A stretch of 64,000 nucleotides of DNA. Source: Chloroflexota bacterium (lineage in GTDB: Bacteria > Chloroflexota > Anaerolineae > Anaerolineales > Anaerolineaceae). Numbering within the stretch: the stretch's first letter is position 1; every line of letters begins with the position of its first letter. The position numbers and the translations under genes were made by a program. Below are positions 1 through 11,206 of this stretch, one piece after another. Under the pieces are notes generated by a model. That model was not told where the DNA came from. It made no database searches and saw only the letters and a program-made list of their open reading frames with translations. The stretch lies in the NCBI GenBank assembly GCA_016838895.1, contig JAEKNU010000017.1, forward strand, positions 1 through 64,000, written 5' to 3'.

Positions 1-106
1 ATAAATTTCATATACAAATTAAACAAATTATAAGCCAAAAGAACCCTCTCTTATGGTATCCTATTCCTATTCGTCTGTAAAATGAGATGAATTTCAGGAG
101 AAAAAA

Positions 107-1357
107 ATGAAAGTTGTTCGCTACATTCTCGTTGGAATGCTGGTCATTCTCACAATGTCGATCGTATTCGCCAGCGGATTAATGATTGGTTGGTTCAATC
201 CGGAACCGGGACAATTGCTTGTTTCCATGTTCAAACCCGAAGCATCAGCCAGCGTCACTCAATCGTTACCCGACGATAAAGCCGAGGATACTGATCTTAA
301 GGAATTATTTGTTCCTTTCTGGCAAGCCTGGGATCTGGTACATTCAGAATATGTGGATCAACCTGTAGATGATAGTTTAATGATGCAGGGTGCTATTTCT
401 GGCATGATGGAATCCCTTGGCGATCCACATACTTCCTATATGGATCCTTTAGAATATGAACAAGTTAGCACAGATCTGGAAGGTACCTATGAGGGCATCG
501 GTGCCTGGGTTGATATTACAGGGGACTACCTGACCGTTATCAGTCCCATGCCAGGATCACCGGCAGAAGAAGCAGGTTTGAAACCAGGTGATATCGTAGT
601 CGCCGTAAATGGCAAAGATATGACCGGTGTGGTTGGTGATCTTGTTCTAAAAGAAGTAAAAGGTCCTGCTGGTACTGATGTCATTCTCACAATTCAACGA
701 GCAAGCAGTGATGAGCCATTTGACGTTACCATTACCCGTAAAGAAATTGATGTACCTAGTTTGGAAGGCAAAATACTGGAAGGCAATATTGCCTATATCC
801 ATCTGATTACATATGGGGTACAAACACCTGATGAATTACACGCAACACTGGAATCCCTGATGGAACAAAATCCAGACGGATTAATTTTAGATTTGCGATA
901 TAATGGCGGCGGCTATCTGGATTCAGCAATTGAGATCATGTCTGAATTTATTGAGCGCGGCAATATCGTCATGTATGAAGAGCTTGGCGATGGTTCCCGT
1001 AAAACATATAAATCCAAATCTGGCGGATTAGCGACAGAGATTCCACTGGTCGTTTTAATCAATCAAGGCTCAGCATCGGCATCTGAAATTACAGCAGGTG
1101 CAATCCAGGATTATGGTCGTGGCCAATTGGTTGGCGAGCAAAGTTACGGTAAGGGATCAGTACAAATCTGGACACCATTGGTCAATCAACAGGGTGCAAT
1201 TCGCGTTACAGTTGCCCGTTGGCTTACACCTGATGAGCGTCAGATTAATCAGATAGGCATCACCCCGGATGTACTGGTTGAATACACTGAAGAAGACTTT
1301 AGTGCCGGTATTGATCCGCAACTGGACAAAGCAATTGAAATATTGCTTGAAGAATAG
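107..1357 (+). CDS. C-terminal processing peptidase (S41 family, CtpA/Prc type)
   Basis: Serine endopeptidase of the carboxyl-terminal processing family, which trims or degrades secreted and cell-envelope proteins; acts outside the membrane. Residues about 7-27 form an N-terminal signal/anchor helix. A PDZ domain (about 117-195, containing GIGAW and PGSPAEEAGLKPGD) is followed by the S41 catalytic domain. By comparison with E. coli Prc spacing, the Ser-Lys dyad is Ser324 (in GSASASE) and Lys349 (in YGKGSVQ), 25 residues apart as expected, with Gln353 four residues on. Length 416 is normal for the bacterial CtpA group. Start chosen from CAGGAG eight bases upstream. It is monocistronic, closed by the hairpin at 1371-1400. 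Confidence 0.95.
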   Translation: MKVVRYILVGMLVILTMSIVFASGLMIGWFNPEPGQLLVSMFKPEASASVTQSLPDDKAEDTDLKELFVPFWQAWDLVHSEYVDQPVDDSLMMQGAISGMMESLGDPHTSYMDPLEYEQVSTDLEGTYEGIGAWVDITGDYLTVISPMPGSPAEEAGLKPGDIVVAVNGKDMTGVVGDLVLKEVKGPAGTDVILTIQRASSDEPFDVTITRKEIDVPSLEGKILEGNIAYIHLITYGVQTPDELHATLESLMEQNPDGLILDLRYNGGGYLDSAIEIMSEFIERGNIVMYEELGDGSRKTYKSKSGGLATEIPLVVLINQGSASASEITAGAIQDYGRGQLVGEQSYGKGSVQIWTPLVNQQGAIRVTVARWLTPDERQINQIGITPDVLVEYTEEDFSAGIDPQLDKAIEILLEE

Positions 1358-1370
1358 ATAAACGAATATC

Positions 1371-1400
1371 GCGGCAGGTTTGTACCTGCCGCATTTTTTT
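1371..1400 (+). terminator. Intrinsic terminator after the S41 peptidase gene
   Basis: Perfect 9-bp GC-rich stem (GCGGCAGGT at 1371-1379 with ACCTGCCGC at 1384-1392), 4-base loop, then ATTTTTTT. It lies 13 bases after the stop codon. Confidence 0.9.
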
Positions 1401-1488
1401 GCTAGAATATATCTACATCGTTAATAGAATACACTCTCGCAAAATCTTATGCATCTAATGGTATCCGTCCATTGTCAATGATTCGAAA

Positions 1489-1517
1489 TTGACAATTTGA
1501 AAAGGGCAGGGTATAAT
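1489..1517 (+). promoter_or_regulatory. Perfect-consensus sigma-70 promoter
   Basis: TTGACA (1489-1494), a 17-base spacer, and TATAAT (1512-1517): both hexamers match consensus exactly at the ideal spacing. Expected transcription start is near 1524. It overlaps an upstream in-frame TTG (1497), which therefore cannot be the start codon of the S1 gene. Confidence 0.85.
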
Positions 1518-1553
1518 CAACCCTTGCTGAAATACATAATGGAGAGTGTTTAT

Positions 1554-2378
1554 ATGGAAGGTAGTGTTGTGGCGGAAAAAGATTTAAAGCCGAAAATGAG
1601 TTACAAAGGGAAAGTCGTCAAGACCAGTCTGGCTGGCGCCCTTGTACAAATCGGCTCAGATCAACCCGCAGTTCTGCATGTTTCCCAAATTGTTCAAGAA
1701 GAAAATGAAAATTCAAGTAAAAACGTTAGTGAATTACTGGAAATTGGCCAGGAAATTGACGTTTGGATAAAAAAGGTTAAGGATGATCATGTTGAATTAA
1801 CCATGATCAAACCTCTGGATCTTGAATGGCGTGAAATTAAAAAAGAGATGGTTGTCAAAGGCAAAATTGTCCGTATGGAAAAATTTGGTGCCTTTGTTGA
1901 AATCGGCGCTGAGCGTCCCGGTCTCGTTCATATCAGCGAAATGGCACATGGGTATGTAAAATCCCCGGATGACATTCTTAAAGACGGTGACGAGATTGAA
2001 GCACAGGTTATTGAAGTTAATCGCAAGAAAAAACAGATTAAACTCAGTATGAAAGCTTTGCAACCAGAACCTGTGAAAGAAGAACCCCCCAAGCCAGCAG
2101 CCTGGGCAAAAGATAAAGACAAAGATAAAGATAAAGACAGAAGATTAAAGAAGAAAAAAACAAAGCGAACCCGCTCTTCCGGCGGTTCTTCCGGCGATTT
2201 CAGCTTTTCATTTAGTAGTAACGAATCTGGTGTAGCTGAGCCTACTGCCATGGAAGTTGCAATTCGTGAAGCTATGGAAAAAGCGAAAAGCCGACAAGAA
2301 AAACCGAAGACATCAAAGGCTATTTCTCAAGAACAGGAAAAAATTCTGGAACGAACCCTGGAAAGTAAATCATCCTGA
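1554..2378 (+). CDS. S1 RNA-binding domain protein
   Basis: About 274 residues. Two S1 (OB-fold) RNA-binding domains are visible: one near the N-terminus (SYKGKVVKTSLAGALVQIG) and a second, more canonical one (VVKGKIVRMEKFGAFVEIG ... GLVHISEMA). The second ends in the usual KKKQIKLSMKA. The C-terminal third is low complexity: a Lys/Asp repeat, a basic KKKKTKRTR patch, then Ser/Gly and Glu/Lys-rich sequence. Likely a ribosome- or mRNA-associated protein related to ribosomal protein S1/general stress protein 13; the exact role is not readable. Start at 1554 is chosen because GGAG (1541-1544) is correctly spaced and the promoter excludes the TTG at 1497; ATG 1539 is the alternative. Confidence 0.85.
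   Translation: MEGSVVAEKDLKPKMSYKGKVVKTSLAGALVQIGSDQPAVLHVSQIVQEENENSSKNVSELLEIGQEIDVWIKKVKDDHVELTMIKPLDLEWREIKKEMVVKGKIVRMEKFGAFVEIGAERPGLVHISEMAHGYVKSPDDILKDGDEIEAQVIEVNRKKKQIKLSMKALQPEPVKEEPPKPAAWAKDKDKDKDKDRRLKKKKTKRTRSSGGSSGDFSFSFSSNESGVAEPTAMEVAIREAMEKAKSRQEKPKTSKAISQEQEKILERTLESKSS
2108..2138 (+). repeat. Short AAAGAY hexanucleotide repeat inside the S1 gene
   Basis: Five imperfect tandem copies of AAAGAT/AAAGAC encode an alternating Lys-Asp run in the linker after the second S1 domain. Unit length is a multiple of three, so copy-number change would keep the frame. Confidence 0.7.
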
Positions 2379-2419
2379 TCTTGAGTACGTGCGTTATTTT
2401 ATATAAACACTGCCTTCAC

Positions 2420-2455
2420 AAAACTGCTTTGATTCTCAAAGCAGTTTTCTTTTGC
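2420..2455 (+). terminator. Intrinsic terminator after the S1 gene
   Basis: 12-bp stem (AAAACTGCTTTG, 2420-2431, with CAAAGCAGTTTT, 2437-2448) around a 5-base loop, followed by CTTTTG. Located about 40 bases past the stop codon. Confidence 0.85.
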
Positions 2456-2621
2456 AAAATGGTTGCTTGTATGATAAACTAAAAATATTAAAACCGGATC
2501 TTAATCAGGTCGTCAGTAGTGGTTCGTTCCTGGCATCCCTTTGGATGAATCTTTCTGTCGATCTTTTCTATTATTAATGAAATATGGTATGAACAAATAT
2601 CTGATATTTACCCGACATAAT

Positions 2622-2686
2622 ATAATTTGTTCAAGCGCAACCAGGTGGGGAGGCGCCGATAATCGGCCCTCCCCACTTCTTTTTTT
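2622..2686 (+). promoter_or_regulatory. pyrG leader with possible transcription attenuator
   Basis: TATAAT at 2622-2627 is followed at 2645-2676 by a strong two-part hairpin (9-bp GTGGGGAGG/CCTCCCCAC base, one bulged base, 5-bp GCCGA/TCGGC top) and a U-rich tail (TTCTTTTTT, 2677-2686). It stands 59 bases before the pyrG start. No good -35 is seen. In Firmicutes pyrG is controlled by attenuation at such a leader hairpin; here that is inference, and the hairpin could simply be a terminator for read-through from upstream. The rest of 2456-2744 holds nothing I recognise. Confidence 0.5.
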
Positions 2687-2732
2687 ATTACACACCAAAC
2701 AAAAACTTCATGCATGGCAGGATAGAAAATAG

Positions 2733-4376
<1,644 letters not shown>

Positions 4377-4450
4377 TAAACAAATCATGACCACCTGATG
4401 TTGATGTTTCTATGTTTTAACTATTCCGTCCTCTAGTGGCTAAATATTTT

Positions 4451-4482
4451 ACAGGATAGGGTTCATGCTTATCCTGTTTTTA
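4451..4482 (+). terminator. Intrinsic terminator after pyrG
   Basis: 8-bp stem ACAGGATA (4451-4458)/TATCCTGT (4470-4477) with an 11-base loop and a TTTTTAA tail, about 75 bases after the stop codon. Confidence 0.7.
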
Positions 4483-4531
4483 ATTCATGCTTCATCTTAA
4501 GCTGAAAATTTCTGATGAATAAAAAAGATTA

Positions 4532-4540
4532 TGCTATAAT
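4532..4540 (+). promoter_or_regulatory. Extended -10 promoter for eno
   Basis: TGC directly before TATAAT (4535-4540) forms an extended -10 element; the -35 region (around 4512) is poor. The predicted start near 4547 leaves a leader of about 47 bases before the eno ATG. Confidence 0.6.
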
Positions 4541-4554
4541 CTAACATTGAATAA

Positions 4555-5892
<1,338 letters not shown>

Positions 5893-5910
5893 TTATATAA
5901 GTTTGGATAT

Positions 5911-5950
5911 AAAACGAGGCTGTCTGATCAGACAACCTCGTTTTTGTTTT
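5911..5950. terminator. Bidirectional terminator between eno and the hydrolase operon
   Basis: Long hairpin: AAACGAGG/CCTCGTTT outer stem and a perfect TGTCTGATCAGACA palindrome inside, followed on plus by TTTTTGTTTT and flanked on the minus side by an A-rich stretch that reads as a U tail. It sits between convergent genes (stops at 5892 and 5975) and probably serves both. Confidence 0.85.
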
Positions 5951-5974
5951 CCTTTATCTTCCAACGAGACTTTT

Positions 5975-6754
5975 TTATTCAGATGGCGACTCAACACAAG
6001 TGCCGTTCAACTCACCTACAAACTCCAGGATTGCCAGGGATGTTGCTGCATCCTGTTCCTCAGCACTCATCGTTGCCTGACCATCCCCACGCTGCACACC
6101 ATAATGCCCAAACTGTGCATGATTGGCTCCCTGCAAAACAACAATTTTCGTATCCGTAGGAAAATTCTCCAGAACCTGATCAATTTCTTCTTCGCTGACA
6201 AGACCATCATTTGTGCCGCGGATCACCAATCCCTGGATATCCATACCATGTAAGCTGGTATTCTTCCCCGGATACGAAGCAACAAAGACAATGCCATCCA
6301 GACGATAGCTATTTTCCTTGGCGTATTCGGCAGCCATGCTGCCGCCCAGTGAATGCCCGGCAATGATCCAACAAGTTACCTGCGGGTATGCATCCTGAAT
6401 CTCAGCAGTTCGATTAATGCCAAAGATAGCATAATTCAGGGGCATTTTGGGGATAATTACGACAATTCCTTCTTCAGCCAACGACCTGAGCATGGGGATA
6501 TAAGCCACGGGATCCACTCTGGCTCCCGGATAGAAGATGATGCCGCGCTGTAAAATGACATCACGCGGTACCAGCGCAATTAACTTTGGTTGGTTACTGA
6601 TTTCAACCAAATCATCACTGATTGCAGCTGATTCTGCAGCTTGGTCAGCAGGAAGTACAGTAAATAAATTCTTTCCTGCAACCACAATAAACACAATGAT
6701 AATCAGGACTAGAAATCGATAATAAAACTGTTTTTCTTCTTTTGATTTTGTCAT
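5975..6754 (-). CDS. Membrane-anchored alpha/beta hydrolase
   Basis: 259 residues. One N-terminal membrane helix (about 12-30) then an extracytoplasmic alpha/beta-hydrolase domain with oxyanion-region FYPGARVDP and the nucleophile elbow GHSLGG. Sequence order (GLVIRGTNDGLVSEEE for the acid strand, GANHAQFG for the catalytic His) matches the hydrolase_5-like family. Substrate is unknown; lipase, esterase or thioesterase activity are all possible. It is the last gene of a three-gene minus operon, starting one base after the metallopeptidase stop, so translation is probably coupled. Expressed together with secreted peptidase, it may act on the cell surface, but that is inference. Confidence 0.85.
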   Translation of the reverse strand: MTKSKEEKQFYYRFLVLIIIVFIVVAGKNLFTVLPADQAAESAAISDDLVEISNQPKLIALVPRDVILQRGIIFYPGARVDPVAYIPMLRSLAEEGIVVIIPKMPLNYAIFGINRTAEIQDAYPQVTCWIIAGHSLGGSMAAEYAKENSYRLDGIVFVASYPGKNTSLHGMDIQGLVIRGTNDGLVSEEEIDQVLENFPTDTKIVVLQGANHAQFGHYGVQRGDGQATMSAEEQDAATSLAILEFVGELNGTCVESPSE

Positions 6755-6755
6755 A

Positions 6756-8255
6756 CTATGGCGTCACCCACTCATTGAAAAGATTGGTTAAATCACATTC
6801 ACAGGCTGCTTCCATATGCGCTTTAAAATCATCACCTGTTGCTATCTGCCATCCAAAATCATCTACATAATGATGCAAAGCTTCGCCAAAAATTTCAGAT
6901 CCCATTTCGGCTTCCAATGCCTCAATAAAATATGGTCCGCGTCCATACACAATTGGACTATATTCAGATGGATCATAGGCATAAGAGGGTTTTCCAATGG
7001 GGATTTCAGAAAAATCGACCCTGGACCAGCGCTCGGCCCAGGATTCTTTATAGGATTGTGCGGCAGTAGGCCCATAATAATCCTCATAAAATAAACCTAC
7101 AATGTATTGGGTAATGGCTTCATCGAGCCAGGGTTCTTCGATCTGATCATTTCCAACCAGATTAAAAAACCACTGATGACCCACTTCATGGGCAATCACC
7201 GAATCCAAGTAAACTCGATTAGGTGTGCCATTCATGTCACCATTCAGATCATAAAGTCTGGTCGTGACTGTTGCTACCCCCGGATACTCCATACCCAATG
7301 CCTGCATAGGTGTACTGATTACATCCATCTCACTGTATGGATAAACCCCAAAACGGTCAGTGTATATTTGGAAGGAGGCTTCCCCTATTTCCATCGCATG
7401 AGCAATGGCGTCTTCTGAACCCTGCATTCCCGTAGATAGCAGGTTTGTCTCTCCCACCTGTTGCTCCTGGGTGACAAACTGTTCGCTGGCAGCCAAATAA
7501 AATTCACGGACTGGACCCGCAATATATTGTACTGTTTTCATGTCCCCTGATTTTTGGGTGGCGATCTCCTGACCGGTGGTGATAGCAACCAGATCACTGG
7601 GCATTTCACCTGTTACCTGATAAAAACTCATCTCTTCAAATTTAATATCCCCATTAAATGAAGTGATATTCATATGCCATTTTCCTTCATCATACAATGC
7701 CAGCAGAGGATAAAAACCATCCAAAACGACCACTTCATCAAAATAACCATATAGTCCATAATTTCCACCCATATCGCGAGGAATGCTGGATTCAAAGGGG
7801 ATGCGCACAACGCAGCTACTGCCTGGCATGAGGGTTTCTGTCAGGGGGATAGTTACAACAACACTGCTCCTATTTGCCTCAACATCAACCGTTTGTTCGT
7901 TTACAGTAATTTCACCCAGATCCACCCATCCTCCATAAACTGCAGGAAAAAGCTGAAATAGGAGAGATTCCAAAGTGTCCTGGGAATTGTTAGTGTAACG
8001 CACCACAACAGTGCCCTTAACCGTCTCCAGTGTTTCATCCAATTCAAAATTTAACAAATAGTACGGGGCAGTCGTCAGTGTATCAAGTACCGAGTAAACT
8101 TCCGGTATCAGGTTTTCTTCAAATATTGTGAAATCATTCCAATCGAAATCAGCAATTTGCTGATCTGTCATCATTTCAACGGACTCAGCCGCTGGCGACA
8201 CCTGGCATGCTGTTATTGTCATGGCCAGTAGTAACAAGGTACACAGTTTCTTCAT
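6756..8255 (-). CDS. M1-family-like metallopeptidase lipoprotein
   Basis: 499 residues. The signal peptide ends in a lipobox (TITAC), so the protein is predicted to be lipid-anchored outside the membrane. A beta-rich N-terminal part resembles the M1 aminopeptidase N-terminal domain. The zinc site is complete: His356-Glu-x-x-His360 (HEVGH) and Glu379 in PWLDEA, with the HExxH-x18-E spacing of gluzincins. The usual GAMEN exopeptidase motif appears altered (GMEYPG at the corresponding place), so exact specificity is uncertain. Its ATG shares one base with the upstream glycosylase stop codon (TGATG), indicating coupling. Confidence 0.9.
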   Translation of the reverse strand: MKKLCTLLLLAMTITACQVSPAAESVEMMTDQQIADFDWNDFTIFEENLIPEVYSVLDTLTTAPYYLLNFELDETLETVKGTVVVRYTNNSQDTLESLLFQLFPAVYGGWVDLGEITVNEQTVDVEANRSSVVVTIPLTETLMPGSSCVVRIPFESSIPRDMGGNYGLYGYFDEVVVLDGFYPLLALYDEGKWHMNITSFNGDIKFEEMSFYQVTGEMPSDLVAITTGQEIATQKSGDMKTVQYIAGPVREFYLAASEQFVTQEQQVGETNLLSTGMQGSEDAIAHAMEIGEASFQIYTDRFGVYPYSEMDVISTPMQALGMEYPGVATVTTRLYDLNGDMNGTPNRVYLDSVIAHEVGHQWFFNLVGNDQIEEPWLDEAITQYIVGLFYEDYYGPTAAQSYKESWAERWSRVDFSEIPIGKPSYAYDPSEYSPIVYGRGPYFIEALEAEMGSEIFGEALHHYVDDFGWQIATGDDFKAHMEAACECDLTNLFNEWVTP

Positions 8256-8980
8256 CAGTTAATCTCCCGAAAATCAGATTTTTCCTCCAATTGATGACAA
8301 ACAGTTTCCCATACCGCTGCAAACATTTCTTTTGTCAATCTGCCTGTTTGCGTATTTTGGCGGCTGGGATGGTAAGACGACAGCAACCAGAATGGCAAAT
8401 CACCCGCCGGATAAAATGCCAGATGCTTAAAAACATATTTTTTTCTGGCAGATTGTTCCAGGACATAGTGCCGCACGATCTGATCAAAACTGAGCTTACC
8501 CAGACAAACCACGCCTTGCAACTTGCTCAATAGTGAAATCTCATTATGTAAATATCCCAAACAGTTTCTGATTTCATCCGGTTTGGGTTTGTTATCTGGT
8601 GGTGCACAACGACAAATCGCGGAGATAAAAAGATCTATTAGCTCTAACGTATCCTCTCTGGATTCCGCATTGGGTTGGGTAGCAAAACCAGCCTGATGTA
8701 AAGCCGGAAACAAGAAATCACCAGATGCATCACCTGTAAACATTCTACCCGTTCTATTCGAACCGTGTGCGCCAGGTGCCAGGCCAACAACCAATACCCT
8801 TGCCTGCAAATCTCCAAACCCCGGAACACCTTTTCCCCAATAGTTTTCATCCAGATACGCCCTGCGCTTTTGCCTGGATACCAGTTCACGCCACTCTACT
8901 AATCTGGTACAGATTCTGCAAGTTTCAATACACTCATTCAATGATGCCCAATCTGAAAATTCTCTTACAGATTTATCCAT
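8255..8980 (-). CDS. Uracil-DNA glycosylase, family 5 (UdgB-like)
   Basis: Base-excision repair enzyme removing uracil (and in this family some other deaminated bases) from DNA. 241 residues. Family-5 motif 1 is clear, GLAPGAHGSNRTGRMFTGD, and motif 2 is HPSRQNTQTGR. Cysteines for the 4Fe-4S cluster are present near the N-terminus (ETCRIC, residues 21 and 24) and in ICRCAPP and RNC. The Ala/Gly in place of the catalytic Asp in motif 1 agrees with family 5 rather than family 4. AGGAG lies five bases before the ATG. First gene of the minus trio; a functional link with the two surface hydrolases downstream is not obvious. Confidence 0.92.
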   Translation of the reverse strand: MDKSVREFSDWASLNECIETCRICTRLVEWRELVSRQKRRAYLDENYWGKGVPGFGDLQARVLVVGLAPGAHGSNRTGRMFTGDASGDFLFPALHQAGFATQPNAESREDTLELIDLFISAICRCAPPDNKPKPDEIRNCLGYLHNEISLLSKLQGVVCLGKLSFDQIVRHYVLEQSARKKYVFKHLAFYPAGDLPFWLLSSYHPSRQNTQTGRLTKEMFAAVWETVCHQLEEKSDFREIN

Positions 8981-9106
8981 TTATGCTCCTGATGACAAGT
9001 GTAGCATAACCCATCCAATATTTTTAGTCGGATTAAAAAACCGCATGGCACGCTTCTTGTAACTATAGTGTCAGGTTCTATATATTTAATACAGGATGAA
9101 AATTTC

Positions 9107-10180
9107 ATGGTAAACAAAGTGAATATTGAAAAGCTCAACGTAGTACTGATATTTCTGGTGATCATCTTTGCAGCCTATATGCTCATATTTGATGCCCCGA
9201 ATGCGCAGGCAGCTACTGTTCAGCGTGTTGAAAATATTCACCTATATGCTGATACTACTGCTACACCTTTTCAGCCTGTGAATCCAACTGAAACGCCCAC
9301 ACCAACCCAAACAGCAATCCCACCCACAGCAACAGCTACACCTATATCAACTGCCACACCCATTGCTACTGAAACACCCACACCTATTCCCTGGCAGAAA
9401 AATGTTGATATGCCCGATGGCCAAATTACCTTCCTCATTCTTGGAACGGATGCTCGATCCGATGGTTTGAAACGTACAGATGTCATCATCCTGATGATCG
9501 TCAATCCGGATAATGGCACTGTTAGCATGGTTTCCTTCCCACGCGACCTATTCGTTTATATTCCATATCATGGGCAGAATCGCATCAACGCAGCTTATGC
9601 ATATGGTGGCTTTGATTTGCTGGCTGAAACCTTTGAATATAATTTTGGCATCCGGCCGGATTATTACATGATGACTGATTTCAACAACTTCATTGAAATC
9701 ATCAATAAACTGGGCGGATTGGACGTTGAAGTAGAAAAAACACTTGAGGACAAATGCGACCTACCCCAACAGGTAAACACCTATTGTGAGGTCAATCCGG
9801 GTACGATACATATGGATGCCGATACCGCCTTGTGGTATGTCCGTTCCCGAAAAACCACCAGTGATCTGGATCGTATCCGTCGCCAGCAAGAAGTGCTTAA
9901 AGCTATTGGCAAAAAAGTAGTCAGCCTGGATGTCATTCTACAGGCACCGGTTATTTATGATCGCTTTATTAATTATGTATACACAAATCTGGATTATGAA
10001 GCAGTGATGCAGCTGGCTTTTGCTGCAGTTCATATGAATGGTGAGGAAAGCGTTCATAAATACCTCATCGGCCAAGGACAGGTTTATGATTATGTCTTCC
10101 CTGGTTCCGGAGCCATGGTGCTCATGCCAGATATGTATGCCGTAAATGACTTGCTCAATCAAGCCATTAGGGGTGAATAA
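9107..10180 (+). CDS. LytR-CpsA-Psr (LCP) family protein
   Basis: Transfers undecaprenyl-linked polymers (teichoic acid-like or capsular glycans) onto peptidoglycan at the outer membrane face. About 357 residues: short cytoplasmic start, membrane helix (about 10-28), a Thr/Pro-rich linker of TPT-type repeats, then the LCP domain with LGTDARSDGLKRTDVI, VSFPRDLFVYIP, the ring of Arg/Asp residues, and YVRSRKTTSDLDRIRRQQ (pyrophosphate-binding arginines). No extra C-terminal LytR_C domain. ATG 9107 is preferred over the upstream GTG because AGGATG precedes it. Its stop codon directly abuts the stop of queA on the other strand. Confidence 0.93.
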   Translation: MVNKVNIEKLNVVLIFLVIIFAAYMLIFDAPNAQAATVQRVENIHLYADTTATPFQPVNPTETPTPTQTAIPPTATATPISTATPIATETPTPIPWQKNVDMPDGQITFLILGTDARSDGLKRTDVIILMIVNPDNGTVSMVSFPRDLFVYIPYHGQNRINAAYAYGGFDLLAETFEYNFGIRPDYYMMTDFNNFIEIINKLGGLDVEVEKTLEDKCDLPQQVNTYCEVNPGTIHMDADTALWYVRSRKTTSDLDRIRRQQEVLKAIGKKVVSLDVILQAPVIYDRFINYVYTNLDYEAVMQLAFAAVHMNGEESVHKYLIGQGQVYDYVFPGSGAMVLMPDMYAVNDLLNQAIRGE

Positions 10181-11206
10181 TCAATCCATATGAATAAACA
10201 TGGCATCGCCAAATGAGAAAAATCGATACTTCTCTGCGATGGCAGCTTGATAGGCTTGATCAATGGTTTGTTTCCCCGCAAAGGCGCTCACCAGCATCAG
10301 CAGGGTGGAGCGAGGTAGATGAAAGTTGGTAATCATGGCATCTACAACTTTGAAAGTAAACCCAGGTAAAATATACAAATCCGTATCACCCTGAAATGAC
10401 TCTACAATCCGATCAGCAGAGGCTGCTCTTGCCGCAGTTTCCAGTGTTCGAACTGATGTTGTACCTACAGCGATGACACGTTTTCCGGCAGCACGAGTCT
10501 TACGAATCAGATCAGCAGTTTCTTCAGTGAGTTCACACCATTCCTTATGAATATGATGCTGTTCGGGGTCATCCTCAGTAACCGGTGCAAACGTATCCAG
10601 CCCAACATGTAATGTTACCTGTGCAAAATTCAATCCTTTATCTGAAAGGTTGTTCAACAATTCTTCAGTAAAATGCAGCCCGGCAGTTGGCGCTGCAGCA
10701 GACCCGGATGTTTTGGCGAAGACCGTCTGATAACGATCCTGCCTTTCCAGCCGTTCATGAATATAGGGCGGCAACGGCATTTCTCCTGCAATGCCCAGAA
10801 ATGATTCAATTGGCTGCTCAAATCGGATTTTCTTTTTGGCAGCTAAGATTTCTTCAACCACTAGCCCTTCAGGACCATTTTCAACAACAAATTCCTTACC
10901 TACTCCCATTCGTTTCCCGCCAATCAAACACTCCCAGGTCAGGGAATCCATTTTGCGCAGCAGTAGAATTTCAATACGGCCACCACTCATCTTGTGCGCA
11001 TGAATACGGGCCGGAATCACTTTGGTTTGATTCAACACCAATAAATCACCCGGAACGAGTAATTGTTCAATATCATAAAAATGCCGGTGAAGTATCTCAC
11101 CGGTTTTCCTGTTCAAATCCAATAGGCGTGAATGATGCCGTGGCTCAATGGGTGTTTGCGCAATCAATTCTTGTGGCAAATTGTAATAAAAATCATCCGT
11201 TTTCAC
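10181..11206 (-). CDS. queA: tRNA preQ1(34) S-adenosylmethionine ribosyltransferase-isomerase
   Basis: Penultimate step of queuosine synthesis: transfers the ribose of SAM to preQ1 in tRNA. 341 residues from the GTG at 11206, the usual length. Family motifs: [14 protein letters not shown] at the start, [44 protein letters not shown] and [18 protein letters not shown]. The longer frame to 11266 would add 20 non-family residues. AGGA ten bases upstream of GTG is inside the end of ruvB, overlapping it by 14 bases, so the two are translationally linked. Other queuosine genes (tgt, queG/queH) are not in the window. Confidence 0.95.
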   Translation of the reverse strand: MKTDDFYYNLPQELIAQTPIEPRHHSRLLDLNRKTGEILHRHFYDIEQLLVPGDLLVLNQTKVIPARIHAHKMSGGRIEILLLRKMDSLTWECLIGGKRMGVGKEFVVENGPEGLVVEEILAAKKKIRFEQPIESFLGIAGEMPLPPYIHERLERQDRYQTVFAKTSGSAAAPTAGLHFTEELLNNLSDKGLNFAQVTLHVGLDTFAPVTEDDPEQHHIHKEWCELTEETADLIRKTRAAGKRVIAVGTTSVRTLETAARAASADRIVESFQGDTDLYILPGFTFKVVDAMITNFHLPRSTLLMLVSAFAGKQTIDQAYQAAIAEKYRFFSFGDAMFIHMD

